A stretch of DNA of 64,000 bases from Saccharothrix violaceirubra (GTDB taxonomy: Bacteria; Actinomycetota; Actinomycetes; Mycobacteriales; Pseudonocardiaceae): contig NZ_JACHJS010000001.1 in NCBI RefSeq assembly GCF_014203755.1, forward strand, positions 6,076,001-6,140,000, written 5' to 3'. The translations under genes were made by a program, and so were the position numbers. Shown one piece after another: positions 9,077-18,983 of this stretch; positions within the stretch are counted from its first letter, which is position 1; every line of letters starts with the position of its first letter. The notes beneath the pieces were generated by a model. That model did no database searches and had not been told where the DNA came from. It was given only the letters and a program-made list of their open reading frames with translations.

Positions 9077-10476
9077 GGCAACCTCTCGGCTAGGAGCCGC
9101 CACAGGTGTGCGGCGGCCTCGGCGCCGCGCCCGAGCTGTGACACGACGACACGCTCGTTCGGCGCGTGGATGCGATCATCCGGCAGGGTCGCACCCAGGT
9201 AGACGACCGGCACGCCGAGGCGTGCGCGCAACACCGCGGCCGGGCCCGAGCCGCCGGTGCGACTGAACCGCACAGGTTGGTCGAACGCGGTCTCCATGGC
9301 TTCGTGCAACGCCTTGACGGCCGGGTGCGCGACGTCCACCGCGTAAGGCGGCACACCGTCGCCCACGTCGACGACCTCGGCGTGCAGACCGGCCGGCGTG
9401 TGGGCCGCGACGAACCGGCGCAACGCCTCCGCGACGTGTTCGGGCCGCTGGTCGGGCACGAGCCGGAACGACAGCTTCACCGACGCCCGCGCGGGCACGA
9501 TCGTCATGACGCCGGCGCCCGTGTACCCGCCGTGGAAGCCGTTGACCTCGGCGGTCGGGCGCACCCACACGCGTTCGAGCGTGGACCACCCCTCCTCGCC
9601 GGCCAGGCCGCGCGCACCGCCGGAGTTGGCCAGCCACGTGTCGTCGTCGAACGGCAGGGCCGCGTAGTCGGCGCGTTCGGCGGCGGTGGGCTCGACCACG
9701 TCGTCGTAGAAGCCTTCGATCCGCACCCGGCCCCGATCGTCGTGCAACGCGGCGACGAGCCGGGCCAGTCCGGTGACCGGGTTGGGCACGCTGCCGCCCG
9801 CACGTCCCGAGTGCACGTCGGACTGCCCGCCGACGAACGTGACCTCGGCCGCGTACACGCCACGCTGACCCGTGCACACGGTCGGGGCCTCGCGCGCGTA
9901 GACCGGTGTGTCGCTGAACACGACCAGGTCCGCGGCGAGGTCGGCGGCGTGGTCGTCGACCAACCGACCCAGGTTGGGCGAGCCGGTCTCCTCCTCGCCC
10001 TCGACCAGCAGCTTGATCGTCACGGCGGGCTGCCGCGCTCCGATCGCGGCGAGGTGGGCGCGCACGCCGAGCAGGTGCATCGCGACCTGGCCCTTGTCGT
10101 CGCTGGCACCGCGTCCGAACAGCTCGTCGCCGACGAGCGTCCCCGCGAACGGCGGGTGGTCCCACCGGTCGAGCGGCCCGGCGGGCTGGACGTCGTGGTG
10201 GGCGTAGACGAGCACGGTCGGCGCGTCCGGGTCGGCGGCCGGCAGGCAGGCGTACACGGCGGGCAGCGCGGGCCCCTCGTCCCACACCCGGACGTCGGGC
10301 CAACCGTCGGCACGCAGGGTGTCGGCCAGCAGGCGCGCGGAGGCGTCCATGTCGGCGCGGTGCGCCGGGTCGACCCCGACGGACGGGATCGCGAGCCAGT
10401 CGCGGAGGCGGGCGACGGTGTCGTCGAGGAACGCCGCGACCGCCTCCCGTTCGGGATTTTCCGGATCACCGGTCAC
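9073..10476 (-). CDS. M20 family dipeptidase
   Basis: 467 residues from ATG 10476. Zinc-ligand motifs of the M20 metallopeptidases are intact: YAHHDVQP, GRGASDDKGQ, VEGEEETGSP with the catalytic Glu, and DTPVY. The dimerisation (lid) domain follows, then HAPNERV near the C-terminus with the last ligand. These enzymes cleave dipeptides or related amides in the cytoplasm. The gene overlaps the K+ channel gene by 4 bp, so the two are coupled; the dipeptidase is not part of the corresponding mycobacterial gene order and looks like a lineage insertion. Confidence 0.93.
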   Translation of the reverse strand: MTGDPENPEREAVAAFLDDTVARLRDWLAIPSVGVDPAHRADMDASARLLADTLRADGWPDVRVWDEGPALPAVYACLPAADPDAPTVLVYAHHDVQPAGPLDRWDHPPFAGTLVGDELFGRGASDDKGQVAMHLLGVRAHLAAIGARQPAVTIKLLVEGEEETGSPNLGRLVDDHAADLAADLVVFSDTPVYAREAPTVCTGQRGVYAAEVTFVGGQSDVHSGRAGGSVPNPVTGLARLVAALHDDRGRVRIEGFYDDVVEPTAAERADYAALPFDDDTWLANSGGARGLAGEEGWSTLERVWVRPTAEVNGFHGGYTGAGVMTIVPARASVKLSFRLVPDQRPEHVAEALRRFVAAHTPAGLHAEVVDVGDGVPPYAVDVAHPAVKALHEAMETAFDQPVRFSRTGGSGPAAVLRARLGVPVVYLGATLPDDRIHAPNERVVVSQLGRGAEAAAHLWRLLAERLP

Positions 10477-10535
10477 GATGCGGGAGGATAACCCCGCGCA
10501 CGCGGCACGGCGGTCGCCGTGCCATCGTGGATTCC

Positions 10536-10916
10536 ATGGAACCGACTCGTCCCCGGACGTGGTCCGCGCTCGCGTTGGCCGGACTGCTCGGCACGGCGGG
10601 TGTCACGCACTTCGCGAAACCGAAGGCATATGACGCGATCGTGCCACGATCGCTGCCGGGCGAGCCGAGGACCTGGACCCGCCTGTCCGGCGTCGCGGAA
10701 CTGGCGTTGGCGGTGACGGTGGCCGCACCCCGGACCCGGCGACTCGGCGGACTCCTCGCCGCCGGTTTCTTCGCGGCGATCTTCCCGGCAAACGTGAAAA
10801 TGGCCAACGACCTTCGGAATGCCCCACCGCGGACCCGGGCCCTGGCGCTCGGCCGGCTGCCGCTCCAGGCGCCGCTGATCGTCTGGGCGCTGCGCGTCCG
10901 CCATGCCGCACCTTGA
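10536..10916 (+). CDS. DoxX-like small membrane protein
   Basis: 126 residues from ATG 10536; a GTG at 10527 would add three. Four hydrophobic segments (LALAGLLGTAGVTHF, LSGVAELALAVTVAA, LGGLLAAGFFAAIFPANVKMAND, LQAPLIVWALRV) match the DoxX/MauE-type four-helix fold; the AGVTHFxxPxxYDxIVP and FPANVxMA signatures are typical of actinobacterial DoxX-family members. Molecular role unknown. Divergent from the dipeptidase gene. Confidence 0.8.
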   Translation: MEPTRPRTWSALALAGLLGTAGVTHFAKPKAYDAIVPRSLPGEPRTWTRLSGVAELALAVTVAAPRTRRLGGLLAAGFFAAIFPANVKMANDLRNAPPRTRALALGRLPLQAPLIVWALRVRHAAP

Positions 10917-10995
10917 TCACTCTCGGCGCAGGCGCGGCCACCGAGAGCGCCGGCAGGTCTGTTTTCGTCACCCCACGCGACTCTAGGATGCCCAG

Positions 10996-11541
10996 GTGCA
11001 ACCGCTCCTCCACGCCGCGACAGCACTGGCCTGGCGCGGCGTCGTCGTCCCCGACGTCGCCGTCCTCGGCCACCGGGTGTCCGCCGTCGTGCGCGTGCAC
11101 GCGGACGTGCACGCCTGGCGTGCCGTCAACGGCTGGCCGCCCCAGGCCGACCCGTCGTGGTTCCGCTCGTGGTTCGAGCCCGACGAGCACGACCGACTGC
11201 CCGTCCCGGCGGTCGAGCTGGCCGGGGTTCTCGTGGGCGAGTCGACCGTGGACCGCGCGTTGCAGTCGTGCGGCACGCTGATGACACTCGCGCCGTGCGC
11301 CGTGGTGCTGCCCGCCACGCCGGGGTCGAGTTCGTGGCCGTTGATCGAACTCGACTACTACGGCATCGGCGTCGTGGCGATCGACGAACCGGGGACGGCC
11401 GAACTGCTCGTTGCGCCGGAGGACCGGTCGACCGAGTTCGGCCCGTCGCTGTTCGGCCGCTGGCTGCTGGAGGTCCTGTACGACCGGGTCCTGCGGGAGG
11501 TCCCCGTCGAGGCCCGCGTGAACAGCCGGTCGAGCAGCTAG
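10996..11541 (+). CDS. Conserved hypothetical protein
   Basis: 181 residues from GTG 10996. I do not recognise a family. No signal peptide or membrane span; the protein is rich in Val, Trp and acidic residues, with PDEHDRLPVPAVELAGVL in the middle and an ESTVDRALQSCGTLMTLAP segment. Codon use is normal for the window, so it is likely real. It ends 1 bp from the convergent adnB stop, which leaves no room for a separate terminator. Confidence 0.6.
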   Translation: MQPLLHAATALAWRGVVVPDVAVLGHRVSAVVRVHADVHAWRAVNGWPPQADPSWFRSWFEPDEHDRLPVPAVELAGVLVGESTVDRALQSCGTLMTLAPCAVVLPATPGSSSWPLIELDYYGIGVVAIDEPGTAELLVAPEDRSTEFGPSLFGRWLLEVLYDRVLREVPVEARVNSRSSS

Positions 11542-11542
11542 C

Positions 11543-14500
11543 TCAGGCCGGCACCGAGGCGAGCAACGCCCGCAACCCGTCCGCGTCGAGCAGGTCCGCG
11601 GGCCGCAGGGTGTGGTCCTGCCGCACGTAGTGGAACGCCGCCCGCACCTTCTCCACGGGCGTGCGCGACAAGGCCGCCCACGCCAACCGGTATGCCGCGA
11701 GCTGCACCGACAACGCGGGCAGCCGGTCCTCCTCGGGCACCGCACCGGTCTTCCAGTCGACGACGGTCCACCCGCCGTCGTCGTCGGCGAAGACGGCGTC
11801 CATCCGCCCCCGGACCGCGAACCCGTCGATCTCCGCCTCGAACGGCACCTCGACGTCGTGCGGGACCCGTTCGGCCCAGGAACTGCCCAGGAACGCCTCC
11901 TGGAGCCGGGCCAGGTCCGAGTCGGGCGCGGCACCGTCGTCCGCCGCGCCGGGCAGGTCGTCGATGTCGAACAGCCGTGCCGCGCCGAACCGCTGTTCGA
12001 GCCACGCGTGGAACGCCGTGCCGCGCCGCGCGAGCGGGTTGGGCGGGAACGGCAGCGGGCGGCGCAACCGCCGGGCGAGCAGGTCGGGGTCGACGGCCAA
12101 CTCGACCAGTTGGCTGACCGACAGGTGTCCGGGCAGCACGACGCGTTCCCGCCGCACCGACGCCGCGGCCCGTTCGGCGAGCAGCACGTCGACGTCCCGC
12201 GCCCACCCTTCGGGGTCGGCCGGGTCCACCGGTTCTCTGCCGGGCTCCGCGTCCTCGACGGGCTCCGCGAGGCCGTCGGGCACGACCTCGGGCTCCGGCT
12301 CTTCGTGTTCCCCGTCCTCGGGCGGCGACCCCCAGTCGTCGAAGTCGGGTGCCGGCTCGTCGGGGAAGTCGGGTTCGTCCGGGAGCGGGATGTCGGCGTC
12401 GTCGGGTGGCGGTACGTCGGCGAAACCGGTCCCGTGGTCGGCCGGCTCGGGTGGTTCGGGCAACGGCACGTCGGGTTCCGCGTCATGACGATCCAAAGCG
12501 GACAGGACCAGGTTGGCGCCCTCGGTGACGGCGGCCCGGCGGTCGCCGAGCGGATCGGCGGGCCACGTCCCGGTCTTCGCCTGGGCCGAGAGGGGGTTGG
12601 ACTCGTTCTCGACGGGTTCGTCGGACCACTCGACGACGTCGGCGGGCGGGTGTCCGGCCGCGCGGACCACGTCGTGCAGTTCGGTCAGGAACGCGGACGG
12701 CCCCTTGGGACGGTCGCCGGTGTCGGCCCACCAGTGGCCCGAGACCAGCAGCGTGTGCTCGGACCGGGTCAGGGCCACGTAGAACAGCCGGCGCTCCTCG
12801 ACCAGTCGGCGCTGCTCGAACTCGTCCGCGTGCAGGTCGAGCGCCGCCGCGACCTCCTTGCGGTCGGCTCCGCCGGGAAGGCGCAGCCTGGGCAGGTCCT
12901 CGGCGTCACCGCGCAGGTCGGCGGGCAACTCGGCCACGGACTTGAGCCAGCACGAACTCTTCTTGCGCCCCGGGAACACGTCCTTGACCACGTGCGGCAC
13001 GGCGACGATGTGCCACTCCAGGCCCTTCGCCGAGTGCATCGTGACGATCTGGACGCGGTTGTCGGCGACCTCGATCTCGCCCGGTTCCAGGCCGTCCTCG
13101 GCGTGTTCGGCCGTGTGCAGGTAGTCCAGCAGGGCGGGCAGGGTCGCGCTCGGGCTGGCGGCGGCGAAGTCCGCGACGACGTCGGCGAACGCGTCGAGGT
13201 GCGCGCGGCCGACGACGCCGGGCCGGGACAGGGCCTCGATGTCGAGCAGCAGCGTGCGTTCCACGTCGGCCACGAGTTCGGGCAGCGGCTGGTCGAGGCG
13301 TCGGCGCAACGCGGACAGCTCGGCGCCGAGGCGGCGGATCCGCCGGTAGCCCTCGGCCGAGTACGGGGTCGGGTCGCCCGGGTCGTCGAGCGCGTCGGCG
13401 AGTCCGGCCTGGTCGGCGTGCTCGCCGGGCAGTGCGTCGGCGATCACCGCCAGCGGGTCGTCGACGGCGGCCTGTCGGGTCGGTGCGCCGGCCAGGTCGC
13501 GGGCACGTTGCCACAGCGCGGCGAGGTCGACCGCCGCGACCCGCCAGCGCGAGCCGGTCAGCAGGCGGGCGGCGGCCGTGCCGGCGAGCGGGTTGACCAG
13601 CACGCGCAACGCGCTGACCAGGTCGCGCACCTCGGGTTCGTCGAGCAGGCCGCCGAGCCCGACGACCTCGACCGGCAGGCCGCGTGCGCGCAACGCGGCG
13701 GCGATCCGGGACATGTCGGCGCGGCGGCGGACGAGCACGGCCGCGGTCGGCGGCTCGTCGGACGTGTCGAGGTGCTCCTGCCAGGCTTGCGCGACCGTGT
13801 CGGCCACCCACTCGACCTCGTCGCGCACGGTCTCGAACAGGCCGAGCCGCACGTCGCCGGGTCCGGCGCCGGCGCGGGCGCGCAACTCGTCGACGTCGAG
13901 GCCCGACTCGCGCAGCGGCAGGGACACGGCGTTGGCCAGCGCCAGCACCTCGGGCGGGTTGCGGAAGCTGGTGAGCAGGCCGTACTTGCGGGCCGGCGGG
14001 AAGTCGGGCACGAACCGGGGCAGGTTGGCCGCGCTCGCGCCGCGCCAACCGTAGATCGCCTGGGCGGGGTCGCCGACCGCGGTCACCGCCATGGGTTCGC
14101 CGCGACCGAACAGGGCGCGCAGCAGGACGCGCTGCGCGTGCCCGGTGTCCTGGTACTCGTCGAGCAGCACGGCGCCGTAGCGTTCGCGTTCGCCCTGCGC
14201 GACCTCGGGGTGTTCCTCGGCGAGCCGGGCGGCCAGGGACATCTGGTCGGCGAAGTCCATGGCCGCTTCGCGCCGCTTGCGCGCCTGGTAGGCGTCGAGC
14301 AGCGGCAGCAACGCGACCCGCAGGCGTTGGGCGTTGATCACGGACTTCAGCGATTCGGGCAGCTTGTCGGCCTGGCGCGGGGCCTTGGGCGCGGACTCGA
14401 TCATCGTGGTCAGCCAGTCGGCGTGCGTGCGCAGGCTCGCGTGGTCGACGAGGTGTTCGCCGAGTTCGCCGGCGAGGGCGAGCAGGTAGCCGGTGACGGT

Positions 14501-15055
14501 CGCGGGGACCTTGTCGGTGTCGAGGTCCTCGGCCCAGGACGTGACGACCCGGTGCGCGAGCTGCCAGGACGCGGTCTCGGTGAGCAGGCGCACGCCGGGT
14601 TCGACGGGCAGCCGCAGCCCGTGCTCGGCGACCAGGCGGCCGGCGTAGGCGTGGTAGGTGAGCACGACCGGTTCGGCGGTGAGCACGGCGGCCCGGCGTT
14701 CGCCGCTGGGGTCGAGCCGGTCGAGCAGTGGCGAGCCGGCCAGGCGGCGCAGGCGCAGGCGGACGCGGTCGGACAGCTGGCGGGCGGCTATGCGCGTGAA
14801 GGTCAGGCCCAGCACGCGGTCGGGCGTGACCAGTCCGTTGGCGACGAGGTAGACGACCCGGGCCGCCATGGTCTCGGTCTTGCCGGCGCCGGCGCCGGCG
14901 ACGACGAGGGCGGGCGCGGCGGGTGCCGCCACGACGGCGGCCTGTTCGGGCGTGGGGCGGGGCAGGCCGAGGGCTTCGGCCACCTCGAACGGGCCGGCGA
15001 GGACCGCCTGACCGCCTGTCCGACCGACCTCACCCGGCACAACCACGTCGAGCAT
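11543..15055 (-). CDS. adnB: AdnB, motor-nuclease subunit of the AdnAB resection complex
   Basis: 1170 residues from ATG 15055. N-terminal UvrD/Rep-type superfamily 1 helicase: Walker A GAGAGKTE (residues 54-60), Walker B LLDEYQDT, GDPAQAIYGWRG (motif III) and MHSAKGLEW (motif V). A very acidic, proline-rich linker of about 100 residues (many DDADIPLPDEP-like segments) separates it from the C-terminal RecB-type nuclease with FHAWLEQRFG, GRMDAVFAD and VVDWKTG. AdnAB resects double-strand breaks in mycobacteria. It is slightly longer than mycobacterial AdnB (about 1,100), due to the linker. Unlike there, 641 bp of apparent non-coding DNA separates it from adnA. Confidence 0.93.
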   Translation of the reverse strand: MLDVVVPGEVGRTGGQAVLAGPFEVAEALGLPRPTPEQAAVVAAPAAPALVVAGAGAGKTETMAARVVYLVANGLVTPDRVLGLTFTRIAARQLSDRVRLRLRRLAGSPLLDRLDPSGERRAAVLTAEPVVLTYHAYAGRLVAEHGLRLPVEPGVRLLTETASWQLAHRVVTSWAEDLDTDKVPATVTGYLLALAGELGEHLVDHASLRTHADWLTTMIESAPKAPRQADKLPESLKSVINAQRLRVALLPLLDAYQARKRREAAMDFADQMSLAARLAEEHPEVAQGERERYGAVLLDEYQDTGHAQRVLLRALFGRGEPMAVTAVGDPAQAIYGWRGASAANLPRFVPDFPPARKYGLLTSFRNPPEVLALANAVSLPLRESGLDVDELRARAGAGPGDVRLGLFETVRDEVEWVADTVAQAWQEHLDTSDEPPTAAVLVRRRADMSRIAAALRARGLPVEVVGLGGLLDEPEVRDLVSALRVLVNPLAGTAAARLLTGSRWRVAAVDLAALWQRARDLAGAPTRQAAVDDPLAVIADALPGEHADQAGLADALDDPGDPTPYSAEGYRRIRRLGAELSALRRRLDQPLPELVADVERTLLLDIEALSRPGVVGRAHLDAFADVVADFAAASPSATLPALLDYLHTAEHAEDGLEPGEIEVADNRVQIVTMHSAKGLEWHIVAVPHVVKDVFPGRKKSSCWLKSVAELPADLRGDAEDLPRLRLPGGADRKEVAAALDLHADEFEQRRLVEERRLFYVALTRSEHTLLVSGHWWADTGDRPKGPSAFLTELHDVVRAAGHPPADVVEWSDEPVENESNPLSAQAKTGTWPADPLGDRRAAVTEGANLVLSALDRHDAEPDVPLPEPPEPADHGTGFADVPPPDDADIPLPDEPDFPDEPAPDFDDWGSPPEDGEHEEPEPEVVPDGLAEPVEDAEPGREPVDPADPEGWARDVDVLLAERAAASVRRERVVLPGHLSVSQLVELAVDPDLLARRLRRPLPFPPNPLARRGTAFHAWLEQRFGAARLFDIDDLPGAADDGAAPDSDLARLQEAFLGSSWAERVPHDVEVPFEAEIDGFAVRGRMDAVFADDDGGWTVVDWKTGAVPEEDRLPALSVQLAAYRLAWAALSRTPVEKVRAAFHYVRQDHTLRPADLLDADGLRALLASVPA

Positions 15056-15696
15056 TCTCCGACTTCCCCGCCTGAACCTTCCGGCGCCCCGCGCAAGGCA
15101 GGACGATCCCCACCCGAACCGCCCGACCGAGGGAACGCACCGACCCGACCCGGCCACACCATGTGGCCACCACCCCGCAACCGCGGGACCCAGCAGTCCA
15201 ACACCGGACCACCCCTGCGGGCAACCCGCAAAACAGCGGCCAACCCCACACCCATCCGGCCCAGCGGCCGGAAACCACTTCGGGTATCGCCAACCCACCC
15301 CAGCCACGCCGGCCACCCGACCACGACCGAAGAGACCCGAACCGAGCCGCCCGGGCGACACCGGACAGGATCAACCTGAACCGGACCAAGCCCGGCGGAA
15401 CCGAGCAGCCAAAACAGAACCCGGCCGACCCGACCCGCTCGACCCAGTCCGCTTGGGTCAAGCCGCTCGATCCGAGTCTGTCCGATTGGCTCAGTCGACT
15501 CGGGTCCGCTCAGTTCGCCCAGCTCAAGCCAAGTCAAGTCGCCCAGGCCGAGTCGAGTCGGTTGGGGAGGTTCGGTCCGGCCGGTCGCCGAGGGGTGACC
15601 TGGCCGGGCTCACCTACTCGCGCCAGGCGAATCATCCACATCGGCCGGGCCTGGGCAGGGCACGTGGGCAGTGGTCGTCGGCCCGACGTCAGGTGG
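15056..15696. other. 641-bp gap between adnA and adnB
   Basis: No frame looks coding on either strand. The right two thirds has somewhat more A/T than the surroundings and is full of short degenerate direct repeats such as GTCAAG, CTCAGT, GAGTCG and CCGACCCGACCC, most dense from 15420 to 15570, including a GCTTG-GGT-CAAGC hairpin at 15451-15463. In mycobacteria adnA and adnB abut, so this gap is lineage-specific. It may hold a separate adnB promoter; I cannot point to one. Confidence 0.6.
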
Positions 15697-18600
15697 TCAT
15701 TGGCTCACCTGGCGGCCGGATTCGTGCAGGGGGCAGGTGGTGCGGGCCGGGCAGCGGGAGCAGTCCGGGTTTTCCGTCGCCTGGTAGGCCGGGCCCACGC
15801 TGGAACCCGCCGCCGCCTGCACGGCTTCCAGCCACACGCGGACGCCCTGCTCGTCCAGGGGTTTCTGCGCCAACTCGGTGGCGCCGGTCTTCGCGTTCTC
15901 CTTCGCCACGTACAGCAGCCGGGCACCGCCCGGTTCGGTGGCCAGGCCCAGGTGGGTGAAGCCGCCCAACGCCGACGCGAGCTGGTACACGGCCAACTGC
16001 GGGTGCTGTTCGGCCTCCTTCCTGGTCACCGGCGACTTGCCCGTCTTCACGTCCACCACGACCGGACGGCCGTCGCGGTCGGTCTCCAGGCGGTCGACGC
16101 GGCCTCGCACGCGCAGCCAGGGGCCGCCCTCCTTGCGCGGGACCTCGACGGAGATCTCCTCCTCGACGGCCACCTGGGTGAGCTGGGCACGACTGCTCGC
16201 CAACCACGTCAGGAACGTGTCCAGCATGCGCTCGACCCGGATCCGCTCCCGGCGCGAGAACCAGGGCGCCCCGGCGTCGACGGCCGCCCACGCCTCGTCC
16301 AACTGCTCCCGCAACTGCTTCTCGTCCGCACCGGACGCGGCGGCCTGGGCCAACGCGTGCACGAGCGTGCCGGTGATCGACGCCAGTTCCGCCGGGTCCT
16401 GCCCCCCGTGACGTTCGACCACCCACCGCAACGGGCACTTCGCCAGCACCTCGACCGTCGACGGCGACACGCTGACCGTGTGCTCTTCAGTCCACAATGG
16501 ACTCTCCGACGTCACGGAACCCAAGCCGTACCAGGAATCCGGGTGCGCGCCGGGCACACCCTCGGCCGCCAGCCTGGCCAACTGGGTCGCCGCCCGACCA
16601 CGACGGTCCGCCGACTCGTCCGCCGAGCACACGACCCGCCGCAGCTCCCCCACCAACTCGGCCAGCACCAGGCCGCGTTCGGGCTTGAACGTCGGCCGCT
16701 CGCCCTCCTCGCCCGACAATTCCTCCAACTCGTCCAGGAATCGCGACGGCTGCTCGTCCTCACCCCGCACGGCGCTGACCAACAACGTCCGCCGCGCCCG
16801 CGACGCCGCCACCAACAGCAGCCGCCGCTCCTCGGCGAGCAGCGGCGCCACCGGCGACACGTGCTCCGCGTCGACACCGGACACCACGTCCACCATCCGC
16901 TCGACGCCGAGCAACGACCCGCGCAACCGCAGGTCCGGCCAACTCCCCTCCTGCACGCCCGGAACGGCGACGACCGTCCACTCGCGACCGGCCGCCGCGT
17001 GCGCGGTCAGCACGGTCACGGCCTCACCCGTCGGCGCGGCGGCGGCCAACGTGTCGCCGACGAACTGCTGTGCCGCGAGGTAGTCGGCGAACCCCTCGGC
17101 ACTCGCGCCCGGCAGCCGGTCGACGTACTTCGCCGCCGACTCGAACAACCCCACGATCGCGTCCAGATCGCGGTCGGCCTGCATCCCGGACGTGCCGCGG
17201 CGGGCGGACTGCGCCACCCACCGCTGCTCCAACCCGGTGGCCTGCCACAGCTCCCACAACACCTGCTCGACGCTCAGCCCGTCCGCCATGGCCTTGCGCG
17301 CCCGCCGCAGCAGACCGGCGATCCGCCGCGCGGGCACCGCCTCGGCGGCCTCCAACGCGGCCAACCGGTCGCCCGACTCGATCACCTCGACCAGCAGCTC
17401 GCCGCTGGCCCGGTCACCGCCCGCCGCCAGGTCGAGCCGACGCAGGCCGCGCCGCAACCGCCGCAACGCCAACGGATCCGCGCCGCCCAACGCCGACGAC
17501 AGCAGCATCGCCGCCGTGTCCTCGTCCAACGTGCCCGGCACGGCCGCACACCGCAGCAACGCCAGGAACGGCATCACGGCGGGCTGCTGCGCCAACGGCA
17601 ACTCGTCCGCCGACACCGACACCGGCACGCCCGCCGCGAGCAGCGCGCGTTGCAGCACCGGCAGCGACCGGGTGGCCGACCGCGCCACCACCGCCATCCC
17701 CGACCACGGCACCTCGTCGATCAGGTGCGCGCGCCGCAACCGGTCGGCGACCCAGGCGGCCTCCTGGGCGGCCGACGCGAACAGCCGCACCTGCACCGCG
17801 CCCACCGCCGGCACGGGCGTCACGTCCCGCGTCGGCGAGACGCCGGGCAGCCGCCCCGCGACCCGCGCCACCGCGTCCCGGATCTCCGGCGCCATCCGGT
17901 ACCCCCGCCGCAGCACGACCGTGGGCCCGTCGAAGGACGTCAGCACCGCCGGGTCCGCGCCCCGGAACGAGAACACCGCCTGATCGGGGTCGCCCGCCAG
18001 CACGAACTCCCGGGCCGCCGTGCCCAACGCCCGGACCAGCTCGTACTGCACGGGATCGAGGTGCTGCGCGTCGTCGACCAGCAGGTGGCGCACGCGGCGG
18101 CGTTCCGCGTCCAGCACGTCCGGCTCGGTCTCGAACGTCAGCAGCGCGCCGCCGACCAGCTCGGCCGCGTCGTAGGTCGGCGCGAGCCCCTGGCCCGCGC
18201 CGGACAGCAGGTTGACCTGCTCGTACTGCTGCCCGAACGACCCGGCCGCGGCCCATTCCGCCCGGCCGTGCACGCGGCCGAGTTCGAGCAGGTCCTCGGG
18301 CGCCAGGCCGCGTTCGGTCGCCCGGGACAGCAGGTCGCGCAGCTCGGCCGCGAAGCCGGGCAGGGTCAACGCCGGGCGCAGGCGGTCCGGCCAGTTCTCC
18401 GCGCCCATGGCCACGTCGCCGAGGAGCAGTTCGCGCACGACCGCGTCCTGCTCGGGACCGGCGAGCAGCCGCGGCGCCGGTTCACCCGCCAGCACGGCAC
18501 GGGCGCGCAGCACCGCGAACGCGTACGAGTGCACGGTCCGCACCAGCGGTTCCTGTGTCGTGGGCAGGACGCCCGCCTCGCCCGGCCGGGCGAGCAGCCT

Positions 18601-18861
18601 GGTCAGCTCCGCACGCATCGCCACGGCCGCACGCCGGTTCGCGGTCAGCACCAGCACGTTCTCCGGGTGCACGCCCCGCCGCAGCACCCGGTCCGCCACC
18701 ACCTCGGCGAGCAGCGTCGTCTTGCCCGTGCCCGGACCGCCCAGCACCCGCACCGGTCCGGACCCGTGGTCGAGCACGGCGCGTGCGGGCGTGTCCCAGT
18801 GGCGCTCCGGCCGCTCCTGCGGTGCCGGGCGCACCAGCAGGGGTGCTCGGTCGACTGCCAT
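15697..18861 (-). CDS. adnA: AdnA, motor-nuclease subunit of the AdnAB resection complex
   Basis: 1054 residues from ATG 18861. Walker A GGPGTGKT (residues 41-48), the diverged Walker B LLVDDAQH typical of this subunit, then motor motifs (GDPDQAVFSFRG, LTAHAAAGREW). The C-terminal nuclease carries GRVDRLETD, VVDVKTGKS and QLAVYQLA. One Cys before the nuclease (LAKCPLRW) plus CSRCPARTTCP at the end make the four-Cys iron-sulfur staple of AddB/RecB-type nucleases. It partners AdnB in break resection. It is divergent from the alkyltransferase-like gene at 18984, with damage-type regulatory sequence between. Confidence 0.93.
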   Translation of the reverse strand: MAVDRAPLLVRPAPQERPERHWDTPARAVLDHGSGPVRVLGGPGTGKTTLLAEVVADRVLRRGVHPENVLVLTANRRAAVAMRAELTRLLARPGEAGVLPTTQEPLVRTVHSYAFAVLRARAVLAGEPAPRLLAGPEQDAVVRELLLGDVAMGAENWPDRLRPALTLPGFAAELRDLLSRATERGLAPEDLLELGRVHGRAEWAAAGSFGQQYEQVNLLSGAGQGLAPTYDAAELVGGALLTFETEPDVLDAERRRVRHLLVDDAQHLDPVQYELVRALGTAAREFVLAGDPDQAVFSFRGADPAVLTSFDGPTVVLRRGYRMAPEIRDAVARVAGRLPGVSPTRDVTPVPAVGAVQVRLFASAAQEAAWVADRLRRAHLIDEVPWSGMAVVARSATRSLPVLQRALLAAGVPVSVSADELPLAQQPAVMPFLALLRCAAVPGTLDEDTAAMLLSSALGGADPLALRRLRRGLRRLDLAAGGDRASGELLVEVIESGDRLAALEAAEAVPARRIAGLLRRARKAMADGLSVEQVLWELWQATGLEQRWVAQSARRGTSGMQADRDLDAIVGLFESAAKYVDRLPGASAEGFADYLAAQQFVGDTLAAAAPTGEAVTVLTAHAAAGREWTVVAVPGVQEGSWPDLRLRGSLLGVERMVDVVSGVDAEHVSPVAPLLAEERRLLLVAASRARRTLLVSAVRGEDEQPSRFLDELEELSGEEGERPTFKPERGLVLAELVGELRRVVCSADESADRRGRAATQLARLAAEGVPGAHPDSWYGLGSVTSESPLWTEEHTVSVSPSTVEVLAKCPLRWVVERHGGQDPAELASITGTLVHALAQAAASGADEKQLREQLDEAWAAVDAGAPWFSRRERIRVERMLDTFLTWLASSRAQLTQVAVEEEISVEVPRKEGGPWLRVRGRVDRLETDRDGRPVVVDVKTGKSPVTRKEAEQHPQLAVYQLASALGGFTHLGLATEPGGARLLYVAKENAKTGATELAQKPLDEQGVRVWLEAVQAAAGSSVGPAYQATENPDCSRCPARTTCPLHESGRQVSQ

Positions 18862-18915
18862 GGGCCGATCGAACCACGAGGGTCCGACAGCGCGAGCCGC
18901 ACTCCACCCGTCGAT

Positions 18916-18944
18916 CGAACACATGTACGCCTGTCGCCGGACAA
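18916..18944 (-). promoter_or_regulatory. Candidate DNA-damage promoter of adnA (SOS-like box overlapping PafBC-like element)
   Basis: On the minus strand TTGTCCGGC, 8 bases, TACATG (18944 to 18922) resembles the mycobacterial PafBC/RecA-NDp promoter TTGTCRGTG-N8-TANNNT with exact spacing and several mismatches. Overlapping its -10 is CGAAC-ACAT-GTACG (18916-18929), one base from the LexA core CGAAC-N4-GTTCG. The predicted transcript start is about 55 bp ahead of the adnA ATG. The element also lies 40-70 bp ahead of the divergent alkyltransferase-like gene. Confidence 0.45.
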
Positions 18945-18983
18945 GGCTGACCCGATCGAGCGACGGCCGGCAAGCTGTCGGGC

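Noticed and set aside
11612..15379. Very long plus-strand frame opposite adnB
   Set aside because: Antisense shadow of the helicase-nuclease gene.
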